Origin: Vitrella brassicaformis
Lineage: Eukaryota > Sar > Vitrellaceae
Assembly (NCBI GenBank): GCA_001179505.1
Contig: CDMY01000308.1
Location: 71,740 to 124,438, forward strand
Direction of reading: 5' to 3'
DNA: 52,699 bases
A program made the translations under genes and the position numbers. The notes beneath the pieces are model-generated. The model saw nothing but the letters and a program-made list of their open reading frames with translations. It was not told the DNA's origin and ran no database searches. Of the stretch, positions 22,728 to 32,586 are shown one piece after another. The first letter of the stretch is position 1. Every line of letters starts with the position of its first letter.

Positions 22728-24414
22728 ATGTCGTTGCAGCAGCTCTACGAGACGAGCCGGCGCGACAACACGGCAGACTGCTGGTGGGAGGAGGAGGGGG
22801 GCAACGACAGCCTCGGCCACCGGCTCTTCTTCGGGGTGAGCATTCTTCCCCCACTAGCGTCGCTGAAGTTCAGCGAGCAGACACCCGACCCGACGGATGG
22901 GTCCTACACCCAGGAGTGCGGCCTTCATGCGTGCAACATCGCCCTGCAGTACCCCGCGTTGCCACACGAGAAGGCGTACTTCAAGCGGACAACCAACGAC
23001 GCCTTGACGGCCGACGGGGTGCGGCGCGAGGAGGACTGGCACCGACTGTGCCTGGGGGACATCGGCCGATTCATCAGCAACAAGCGGAGAGACGACAAGG
23101 AGCCAGGCGTGGGCGAGGGCGAGAGGACGTCGAAAGGGGCGAAACCTACCACCTCACTCAAGGGGGTGAGTGATGAGGGAGGGAGAGCGATATGGTGATA
23201 TCCGTTTGGCTCCTTCGTTGTGTGTGTGTGTGTGTGTATGGATGGATGTGTGTGTGTAGGTGAAGGGCGACGATAATGCGCTGTGTTCGAAGGTCGGTCT
23301 GCTCACGGACCTGAATGAGGAGAGGGCGGGGGCGGTGATCGCTATCATGCTACGTGAGGATGAACACCTGCTGACCTTCAAGCCGCTGCGAGAGGGATTT
23401 TGGGCTGACGGCGACTCCATCGTCGCCAACAACCGCAGCCGCCGCCTGATGACTAAGAGGGACACCGCAGAGAGGGTGACCAAGGTGCGCTCTCACATAT
23501 GACACACATCACGCGACCAGCGACTTTTGTACTCTCATTTCGGTCCATTCAGGACTCCATCGTGGTGTTTGGGGACGAGAAGGCTTACAATGCGGCGAAG
23601 AAGCAACAGCAGGACAACCGAGATGCGCCCATCGCATTAGACGATGACGACGAGCTGCAGCCCCCGGCTCCAGCAGCAGCAGCCGCGGCAGACCACCCAC
23701 CTCCCATCGACATGGAAGCCGAGGTTGGGGACAGCCATGCGCCCCAGCACCCTCACCCCGCACCGCATTCGAAACAGCAGGCTGACCGACATGACGATGA
23801 GGGTATGGAGGTCGAGGTAGGGGGAGGCGGGGACGCTGCGTTGGCCGTGGGCATCGGGGGCGGCGGTGACGCTGTTGGGGGCGGCGAGGCACGGGCGGCT
23901 GCCCATGATATGGACATCGACAATGGCCATGGTGAGTGAGTCAAGCAGTGAACAGACAGATCGACAGACAGGGAATAGGGAGGGGGAGGGAGGGAGTGTT
24001 CTTCGGATACACGCCTCAACATGTTTGTTGTGCGTGCCTTCACTGCAGAAGGGCGCGGCGCGCAGCAAGACGATGAGTACGCAGTCACACACACACACAC
24101 ACACACACACAACACGCAGCCCGACCGGTCCTCATGCACCTGTGTGGTCGATGACTGGTGACTCATTCAGGTTGTCCCTCGCCGAGCGTCTCAAGGCCAA
24201 GAAGAACAACAAGAGGAAGGCCGCGGAGGGAGAAGAGAGAGAGCGCCAGGAGGGGCCCCCGCCGCCCAAGAAGTCTCGCTTGCTGGAAGAGATGGCCGAC
24301 ACGGACAGCTGGCAGGCTAAGAAGGGGCGCATCGACCTCAATGGCGGGTACCGACTCCGCCGCACAAGAGTGCGCGCCAGGCGGTGTGTGGACGCTACAC
24401 GTGCCCTCAGCTAG
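22728..24414 (+). CDS. Josephin-like putative cysteine protease (deubiquitinase), 437 residues
   Basis: Exons 22728-23165, 23260-23484, 23553-23931, 24049-24076 and 24171-24414 join in phase. Around residue 62 it reads QECGLHACNIALQ. The spacing C-x2-H-x2-N-x2-L-Q equals the catalytic-cysteine helix of Josephin domains (C-A-Q-H-C-L-N-N-L-L-Q in ataxin-3). Exon 2 has REDEHLLTFKPLREGFWADG followed by DS, matching the catalytic-histidine strand and the following W-x-x-x-(N/D)-S. Josephins cleave ubiquitin chains. The remaining middle is acidic and glycine-rich low complexity (DDDDEL, GGGGDA), and the tail is strongly basic (RLKAKKNNKRKA, PPPPKKSR), probably a nuclear localisation signal. The motif match is good, overall similarity is not proven, and other papain-fold proteases are possible. 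Confidence 0.6.
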
Positions 24415-24822
24415 TCCGGCCACATCTGTATAGTCCGATTAGCTGTGATGGCCGTCTAGAGAGGAGATTGGGGCCATCTGTATGTCTGCGTAGTCGGTGT
24501 TCGTGCGGGCGTCTGGTCGGTCTTTTTCTTTTCACACGACTTACTCACTCGTTGCAGTGTGGCATAGGTCCAGTCAGACATGGCCATCACACACACCCAT
24601 ACAAGGAGCCATGTTGATTCGTTCACTCCGGTGCCCGCCTCCCTGTGTGCCTGCCTGCCTGCCTGCCGCTGAGAGTCATGGGGGAAGGTCTGTCTGTCTG
24701 TTTTCCAAATGGTCTGTGATATGTGACGTCGATGGGTGCGGTGCCCCGCTCTCTGTTTCTGTTCATTCTTCACGAGCGGGAATGGGGGCGGGGGCAACGG
24801 CATGACTGGCGAGCGTTGGTGT
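24415..24822. other. Spacer without gene
   Basis: Between the Josephin-like stop and the TRRAP relic. It has CTGC and GTCT short repeats and no coding block that I can support. Confidence 0.5.
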
Positions 24823-27290
24823 TGCTGGCTATGGGACGGAATATGAGTGCGAGGTGCCCTACTCCTATGACATCTGGCAGGCCCTGGCCACCCTCAGGTA
24901 GGTACCTAAAGCGGCTGGTCGGTGTATGTCTGTGTGCACTTGTATGTTTGTCTGTCTCTGTCTGTCTGTCTGTCTGTCTGTCTGTGTATGTGTTGTCTTC
25001 AGTGTGCGGCTGACTAGGCGTACGTGGCTGATTGGCTGACGCGCACCGTCACCCAGATGCCCTTGTTCTTCGAGCGCCGCGACAACCTCTGTCTGGCAAG
25101 GGAAGGAGACCAACAAAGACGGCACAAGTAAGTCCACTACATGCAGCTGGATGCTGCAGAGAGGGCTCGATACACAGACACGCACGCCATATGGATGTGT
25201 TCCTCCCTCGTTGTTGGGCATGTCTGGAGGCCTTCAGGTCATCATCATCCCAATCTTGGCGATAATCGTCGAGCACCAGGCCTTCCCCGCGCCCACCGAC
25301 GCAGCAGCCGTGATGCAGTGCGCCGACCAGCCTGTGTTTCCTGGAGCCGACCTGATTCGGAAGGTCATGAGCGACATGCTTCAGCAGAAGGACCAGCAGG
25401 GCAAGCAGTACACACCTGCTGAGGACGCGCTCAAGTGAGGGAAAATGGGGGTGGGGGCGGGGTGGGTCGATGAGCAGACGCATGTGTGTATTCGTGTTTT
25501 GTTCTTTCTCAGGGTGGAGTTGCTGCGTCTGGCCACCAACCATTCTGGCTCAGTCGGTACGCGCACAACGGGCGTAGAGCCACCTGCGGAGCGAGCTCAA
25601 GACCGTCTAGCCAGCTGTGGGGCTAAATCACCATCTGCAGGTTCGCCGACGCATACGACACGCCCTCCAAGATCACCGTCCAGGCCTTCTATGTGGCGCT
25701 GCTGAAGCAGCACGAGGACGACACCGCGCGCGCCCTGGACATAATGACCCCGCGGATCGGCGACTCGGGTGTGCCCAATTGGGTGCGGTGCGCACTGCGG
25801 ACTCTCATTGACGAGGGGCAGGCACAACGTCAGCCAAACCGTCTACATATGGGAGCTGGTCAGTCAGCTGGCACACACACGCATGTGGATCCATCCATGC
25901 GCTCTGTTGGTGGTTGTGTGAATATGTGTGCGTGTCAGATAATTCGCCACGCCGAAGGCCAAGTTCACCGCCTCGGCCTCGGCATCAGAACACAGACGCG
26001 TCGCACTAGACACGGCAGCGCTCGTCGTCTTGGAAGTGGCAGAGCGTCCCGTCTCAAGTGGAGAGAGATACTCCAGCCAAGGAGGGCCTTGCTGTTTGCT
26101 CCTTTCCCTTCGCGAGCAGCAGACGGCCCGCCCTTCTCGAAAGAGAGTCTGGCAAGGCAGCAGCACTGCGGCGGCAGCAGCGGGTGAATGGTGCACACAG
26201 GCAAGGCAGCTTCAAGCGGGGATTGACTCTTCGGTTCGCCAGCTTCAAGCGACGGGCTTGACCGATTCTAACCCACACGTAAGCCATCAAAAGGACAATC
26301 CATGCACGCATACAAAGGCACCTCTGTGTGTGTGTGTGTCGGTGTGCGTCGCTCAGTTGGCGGCGATGACGGTGACGAGACGGCCATAGACGAGAGCGAC
26401 ATCCGCACGCCGGCCGATCTGCTGATGCAGCGCCGCGACAAGCTCGACTTCGGCATTCTCGTCAACTTCCTCATGCGCACCGCTCTCCATCTCAGCGTCA
26501 AGGACGACTTCAATCTGAGGAAGCGCGCTTTCGACCTTTTCTGAACGTATGCCAGCACTAATAGAACAACACACAAAAGCCATGTGTGTGCCGGGGTGTG
26601 TGTTTGTGTGTGTGGCAGGTCGCTTGCGTTGTGGCGATGATCAACTACCTCGCTGCCTCACAAGAAGCTGCAGAATCTGTCGCCATACGACCAAAGTACT
26701 TACTGGACTGGTACGTTGACCTGTCAGACACGCGCCCACAACACATACGATCTGCTGTGTGTGTGTTTTCTGTGTGGTGTAGACGGCGCTGATATTGACG
26801 GGCAAGATGCTGGAACAAGAGCGGAACGTCCGCCGTCGCCACTCCCCTGGCTGTGGCCATGGGACCATTCAGAAGCGAAGGCGTCCCCAACAGCGTCATT
26901 CTGGTGCATGCATCAATCAGCGAGCTCGTGCAGATGGCCGCCTGCCGGCTCTCGACTACCTCCCCACCTGCGAGTTCCTTGACGGCATGGTCGGCGGGTG
27001 CAGCACCGTTGGCGACGTCCTGCGGAATGAGGACTATGCCGCGGCCCTCTGGCGGGAGCTCTTCGCCCAGCTGTGGGCGACCTTCAGGGGCGGCGAGAGA
27101 GAGCGCATCGCTGAGGCGCTCGTCAATTTCCTCGGCAGGAGCTCCACACGCAGCCAGGAGCGGTTCGTGCCGAGAGTACATCAAGTGGTGCTGGGGGGCG
27201 CTTTAGGGTGCTCGCCCGACATTTGCAAGTGGTCGCCCCACCAGCTGGACGGATCGCGGAACCTGACAAGGGATGGCAGCCTCCACAGGT
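24823..27290 (+). pseudogene. Decayed fragment of TRRAP/Tra1 (HEAT-repeat region)
   Basis: TRRAP is a roughly 3,800-residue scaffold of SAGA/NuA4 histone acetyltransferase complexes. Exon-like blocks at about 24823-24898, 25016-25130, 25240-25436, 25512-25558, 25600-25857, 25940-26277, 26360-26544, 26618-26712 and 26782-27290 follow the order of its central HEAT region: VIIIPILAIIVE, ALKVELLRLATN, FADAYDTPSKITVQAFYVAL, ARALDIMTPRI..PNWVR, EHRRVALDTAALVVLEVAER, KLDFGILVNFLMRTA, LWRELFAQLWATFRGGERE and then ALVNFLGR. Disruptions: in-frame TAA at 25624-25626 just before ITICRFADAY; TGA at 26542-26544 after KRAFDLF; frame changes near 26815-26830 and 26940-26960. Both ends of the protein, including the FAT and kinase-like parts, are absent. 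Read as a pseudogene fragment. Confidence 0.7.
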
Positions 27291-27799
27291 ATGTATCGGC
27301 AAGCACACAGAAATTACTCCTTTCACCTGTCTCTGTGGGTGTGTGCAGTGTCTGAACATGATGTACCTACCGTGATCTAGAGGACGACTATCGATCGCGA
27401 TGGCCTCTGCTGCCGCACCCGCGTCAAGTAGTTGGAGACCAAGCAGGCGACTTCCCTAATGCGGCACATCCACGGCCACTAGTGAGACACAGAGAGGGTC
27501 GGCAATTGCACACGCCCCACCACATTGCGTGTGTGTGTCTGTGTGTGTGTGTGTGTGTGTCTGTGTGTGTGTCAGAGTTGGTTGAGGGCGTGAGTTCCCC
27601 CTGCCCAACCTCCGACGCCACCCTAGGATACGCAAGCAGGCTTGCGCGAGAAACCGCTCAAACAATGGTGAGTGAGTGAGTGGGTTCACACACCTGGGTG
27701 AGACGAGCCTGCCTGCCTGCCTGCCTCTGTGTGTTTGTTCAGCCGCAATGTCCTTCAGCAGTGGCGTGCCTAGAGTGCTGGTTCGGGGTGACCATCCCC

Positions 27800-28290
27800 G
27801 ACGCGCAGAGAGAACTGTTTGCTGGCCGGCCTCTCCATGGGCGCATGTGGGGATCACTGCGGGGGGGCGGGACCTCATATCCCGACCCTTCACAAGTGGC
27901 CTCACCGTGTCAACTGGGGATGTGCCGGCCGGCCAGCCAGCCACGGAAGCACGCACACTTTCAGTCGCACCCACCGTCTGCTCTGTTTTTCTTACCTTTG
28001 TGTGGTGGTTGGGTGGGTGTAATGGAGCTGTTTCTCTTGGCGTGGCTGCGTCTGCATGGCTGTCGACCGCTTGTTCTCTTGTCTGGCCGGCCGGCCTCTC
28101 CACGGGCGCGTGTGTGGCGGTCGCTGCGTGGGGGCGGGACCTGATATCCCGACCTCCACGTTTGTGTCGTTGCCGCGTGAACGTGGAGATGCGCCGGTCG
28201 TGTCGCGCCAACACCACCACCCCTTGTCATTTTGCTGTTTGTTTTTCTCACCACTCATTTCTTTCGCACCATCTGGGACTCGGTGTCCAC
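27800..28290. repeat. Imperfect direct repeat, about 240-260 bp unit, two copies
   Basis: Copy 1 begins near 27815 and copy 2 near 28075. The core is CTGGCCGGCCTCTCCA(T/C)GGGCGC.., a GGGGGCGGGACCT(C/G)ATATCCCGACC block and a GATG(T/C)GCCGG block, followed by similar CTG(C)T(C/T)TGTTTTTCT(T/C) tails. A minus-strand ORF runs through both copies (27456-28220) and so shows a duplicated GRD(I/M)RSRP motif. It is low complexity at its C-end, so I treat the region as a repeat, not a gene. Confidence 0.6.
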
Positions 28291-28299
28291 GTTGATTGA

Positions 28300-29017
28300 T
28301 TCGACGAGTGCGTGGATGATCATGAAGGCGTTGCCGGCCGATGGACGCACGCATCTGTGTGCGTGTTTCCATGCGGACTTACGCGACATAAGTGCTATTT
28401 GTAACACGTGTGCCTGCTCATGGTATGTAAGTACTACCTACTACCTGATCTGTGTCTCGTGTGGTCGGTCACCGGCAGGCAGGCAGGCAGGCAGGCAGGC
28501 AGACTTGCGCACACAGCAGCGATTTCGACCGATAGGCAGGCATAGTGGCTGTGATTTAAGTATAGGTGTAGCTAATAGACGGGCACTGACTGCACCATGG
28601 CTGTCTCCTGCACACTCACTGGATTGGGTGCAGTTGGCCGCTGCTCACCTACTGCATATTTGTGCCAATTTTGTCGTCTTTTTGTCGTCTTTTGTTCGCC
28701 CGCTGCTTTGTGATTCGGTTCGCATCACACGCACGCATTCGCCCGGGTGGTCGCTTTGGGGCGGGGTGGCGGTGGCCATGTGGAAGTGACAATTCAGTCA
28801 TTCTATGAATCAAGACACACGCACATGGTGGCGTGCCCCTTTGGGTGGTTTGTGTGTCCGCCAGCTGTGTGTGCATCGGTCGTGTGTCGCGTGGGAAAGA
28901 CGTTTTGTCGCGTGGAGAAAGGGGCAGAGAGCGGGGCGTCTGTCGGTTTGCCAAGAGAGCTGAATGTCTGTGTGTGTGGTCTGGTATTGTGACTGATCGT
29001 AGTCGTGTGTGGCCTTT
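28300..29017. other. Intergenic, microsatellite GGCA at 28475-28502
   Basis: No gene supported. Contains a (GGCA)n run and a TTTTGTCGTC near-tandem duplication at 28670-28694. Confidence 0.5.
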
Positions 29018-29260
29018 GTTTATGTAACCGTGTACGCGACGTGTAATTGACGCGTCTAAGTGCTGGTGGCTGCATGCACACACATCTGCACAGCCCGATC
29101 CATCGATGGGGTGTAGTAGGCGATGGGCTGGCCATGAACATACGTGCGCCCCTGTGGCCGCTTCGGATAACTAGATTGGTCGCACAGAGACATTTATGCT
29201 ATTCACGTAGGTAAACAGAGAGAGGGTCAGGTGTATGGGATGTGATGTGTCATGAATTGG
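29018..29260. repeat. Dispersed repeat, copy B
   Basis: Diverged relative of 18990-19310. The best segment is ATGTAACCGTGTACGCGACG followed by TGTAAT. Downstream matches GGCCGCTTC and CAGAGACATTT keep the order of copy A. Non-coding in both strands. Confidence 0.45.
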
Positions 29261-29845
29261 GCGAAAGAGTCGGGGTGTTCTGACAGACTGCCCATGTGTG
29301 TCTGTGCGTCACAGTTTCCCAGATGGACAAATGCAGTGGACATCCACCCAAGTCAACCAGACAAGGCAGCTGAGTGAGTGAATGCCGTCAAGAAGTCAGG
29401 TGGATTTCTGAGCAGATTATGGAGTAAGTTACATGGACCCTCATCGATCTGTTCGCCTTCGTCTGATTGACTCAATCCACCAGCCATCATGATCAATCCG
29501 ACGGTTCGTACGAAGGGATCGTGTGTGCACGTGGCCCTTCCGATCAAATGACTCAACCCTTCACCAGTTGTTGGTAAACCAAGCTGATCCAACTCATGCA
29601 CAGAGAGAGAGAGAGAGCCGACACAGCCGGGCGATAAAAGGACGATCTGTGTCTATCGTATGTCCGGCCAATCATCCCACATACGAGGATCAATCACAGT
29701 GAATAAAGTATCGTACATCATACAGACAGACAGACGGATATGTCTGGCGTCCGTGATTGCAGAAGCTGATGACAACGATAAAACACCACACACATAAAGT
29801 GCTCACGGAAGATACACATCGAGCAGGCCACACACGGACGGAAAA
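29261..29845. other. 3' flank of the Crinkler-like gene, no supported gene
   Basis: A minus-strand open frame at 29353-29601 (82 codons) has balanced composition (NLLHNLLRNPPDFLTAF) but no ATG start and no clear splice partner. A GAGA run lies at 29603-29616. Confidence 0.4.
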
Positions 29846-32026
29846 TCAATTTCTCTTCAAACGGCTGAAGACGTCTTGAAGAAAGCGGCGAAACAATCCC
29901 TTTGCACCACGCTGCGGGGTACCAGTCTACATAACATGAAGCAACCATCGTTTCCTCCGCCTTCCCCGCCTTCACATGACTGACTGCCCCTACTTACCGG
30001 ATCAGCGCTGATCTCCTCCAGCGCTCGCCCAGGAGGAAGCTCAAAGACGTATTCCTGGAACAGCAGCCGGTCCTTGATGTCCTCGCGTGTGGTCGGGTCC
30101 TTGGACCAGAGCGGCTTGATCGAGCCGCCTTGTGGGATGGCCCACACGATGCGCCAGGTCTTCTTGCCATCCCCGATCGCTGGGCTTGTCCTCAAGTTTG
30201 TGATCAATGATTGGTCAAATCCACTGGCTGAGTGCTCGCTGTTGGCGGTGACTTGGATGAGGTAGACGACGTCCTCAGCGCTGTCGATGTACAGCGAGTC
30301 GATGACCGCCCAGTTCTTGGCCGCGGGCACCCAGAAGCCAGGCTCGCGCACGTTGGCAAAGGGTCTTGTCTTGATTCTGCTCCGAATAAACACACGGGGC
30401 TTGTTGTCCTGCTGCGTGGTGTCCAGCGAAACCCGGATCACACCATTCAGCTTGTCCTGCTGCGTCTGCATCCTTGATGCTTGAGAGGTCTTGTTCACAC
30501 GTTCCATATGGTGGTTGAGCGGCTCCAGACTTATCGGGCGCTTGGTCACTCTCAGAAACTCGTTGACAAGGCCCTCAAGCAGCGCCCCTTGCTGGCCGGC
30601 GATCTTTCTGGGGTCCATGATGATATCGAGCTCATTACTCAACTGCTGCTGGGTCAGATTTCGGATGAACGTGCCGAGGATGTAAGGCGAGCGCCAGACG
30701 ACCTTCCCAAAGGTGTAGGTGCCGTTGGTCGTGGGATCGAGCGACATGAGAAGGCTCTGAGGGACATTGTCAGCTGGGACACCCCTTGGAACTTCTCCGC
30801 CCCATCGTCGAATATCGTCATACTTGACGGACTCAATGACACTGTCCACATCGGCCTTGAGCTGAGACAGAGGCGTCAGGTAATCGCGGATGATGCCACC
30901 CGCATAGAGGCGCTTGTCATCCATCTGGTCGAACCACTCGGTTCCCTCAAGGGCTGCAGCAACCTCATCCTCAGTCCAGGTGGGCATGAGCAGATTGAGT
31001 GTGAGCTCTTTCTTGAAATCGTTGTAGTTATCCTTCCTCGACGACGCAGCCAGCAAGACGCTGCCCCGCCAAATACCAAAAAGGGCACCTTCCAAGCCTG
31101 CACCACACACACACACACACACACAAAGAGAGAGAGAGAGTGTGTCACTCTCACACAGGCAGGCGTGCAGCCCCTCTCCCTTCCGCCCTGAACTAACCGT
31201 CGATCAGCAGCCAGTCGCGTTGTGATGAGTCCAGCGGCTGCGTCTTTTGTAACTGGAACAACGTCTCTAGCGGGTCGCGGAGTCTGACAAAGCCGTCCTT
31301 CGACAGCTCATACACCTGCTGGTCGACACTCGATGACCTGAATGAAAACCAGAAGGAGCGGGCAGGTCACATCACGTCTGGCCGCCAGCAAATCTGTGCT
31401 CACTGACCTCTTGGAGTTGTCCACGAACCAGATCTTGAAGTTCTTGCCTCGGTGCATCTCGCCTTTCAGCACGGCCAAGAAAAAGAGAAGAAACCAAGAC
31501 TTGCCGACGCCCGGTGAGCCACGCAGCAGAACGTTGAAGTAATTCGGATATGAAGGCGTCTTCCTGTTCAAGTTCTTCTGCCTGTCCATAATGATCTTGG
31601 CGATGTCAACATAGGCCTTGCGGACCAACAACTTCTGACCCCCCGTGAGTGGCAGCGTGATTGGTGCTGCCTCGAGGTTGATGGGATCCACTGACTCCCA
31701 GTATGGTTCAAGTTCGAGTCCGACCCTGAAAATCGGCGGCATGGCTTCGGCGAAGGCCTGCAAGTCAGACAGACAGACAGACAAGACGAATGAATCCACG
31801 AAATGCACTCACTCATCATGCCCAGCTGTGTCGGTCACTTGTGCACCTTCTCATCTGGCTCCTCTGCGTGAAGGGCAGTCGCCCTCTGCACGGGGCGATG
31901 CGTCGGGCGCTCCAGGCGAGTCGGCAAGGGAGCAAGAAAGGTGAGACGAGCGGATTGGCGCACGCCAGCCACCGTATGAGCGGAGGCAAGGGACGCAGTC
32001 AGGAAAAGGGAAAGCGCAGATGCCAT
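29846..32026 (-). CDS. Crinkler/RHS-type P-loop NTPase with nuclease-like domain and N-terminal targeting presequence
   Basis: Five exons join in phase to 616 residues: 31847-32026, 31408-31757, 31198-31337, 29998-31097, 29846-29926. Residues 1-16 (MASALSLFLTASLASA) are a textbook signal peptide. Residues 17-60 are rich in Arg, Thr and Pro and nearly free of acidic residues until ALHAEEP, resembling a plastid transit peptide. Walker A is GSPGVGKS (140-147), preceded by KLLVRKAYVDIAKIIMDRQ. A Walker B-like RDWLLIDG is at 217-224, followed by LAASSRKDNYNDFKKE and LLMPTWTEDE, the order seen in Crinkler (CRN) and trypanosome RHS NTPases. Residues about 395-510 resemble the linked PD-(D/E)xK-type nuclease: a helix with E403, NWAVIDSLYI (D490) and VVYLIQVT. 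Such modules occur in transposon-derived proteins and secreted effectors. Here the cargo site could be plastid, secreted or endomembrane. Confidence 0.75.
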
Positions 32027-32586
32027 AGCGGTGACCTGTGAATGAATGCAGAGAAAGCGCACAACACGACATCTGGCATGAGATGTCATTCATCAACGTC
32101 GTAGATCTCCTCACGAAGAAAAAAGCTCCGCGAGCTCGAGCTCGCGGCAGTTCCAACGGGAGAAGAGCCTTCCCGATCTCCCATCTCCCTTTCACCAGGT
32201 GGATGACGCAGGTGTGCACAGATCTGCTCTTGACCCATCCACTTCATCTCATTCATCCATCTCTCTGTGCTGTGAGCAGGTGTGTGGTTTCTTTCACTCT
32301 GACGACTGGGAGGCCTGACGAGGGATGAATCAGAGGATCCTCATCCGTCAGCCCGCTGCAGCAAGGTCTCTCTGTGGCAAGAGCTCTTGACGCAGACAAT
32401 TCATGGGATCGGTTTGGTGTGGTGTGCCTTCAGGTGACGGCGGAATCGATTGCTGCTGGACGGCTATAGGCTGGCGGTGAGGAACGAGGCTGCGTATACG
32501 TGGACCCGCCGGCCATTGTTCATTGTCCTGGTCATGTGCTTGTGGTGTGGTGTGTGCAGTGAGCCCCTGGTTGATTGTGTGGCCTG
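32027..32586. promoter_or_regulatory. Divergent intergenic region with a 20-bp perfect palindrome
   Basis: 560 bases between the Crinkler-like and F-box-like starts. It contains a perfect palindrome at 32128-32147 (see separate entry). The rest has no recognised motif. Confidence 0.4.
32128..32147. promoter_or_regulatory. Perfect 20-bp palindrome
   Basis: CCGCGAGCTCGAGCTCGCGG equals its own reverse complement over all 20 bases; flanking bases do not extend it. It lies 102 bases upstream of the Crinkler-like ATG. It could be a dimeric transcription-factor site or a cruciform; no known factor is assigned. Confidence 0.5.

Noticed and set aside
27456-28220. Minus-strand ORF of 254 codons
   Set aside because: Contains the two units of a direct repeat and ends in a His/Thr microsatellite. 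No motif or intron context.
29353-29601. 82-codon minus-strand frame with fairly normal composition
   Set aside because: No ATG, no splice partner and no family match. Left as intergenic.
31700-31720. GGTTCAAGTTCGAGTCC resembling a tRNA T-arm
   Set aside because: Lies inside the Crinkler-like coding exon, with no acceptor stem, D-arm or anticodon arm around it.
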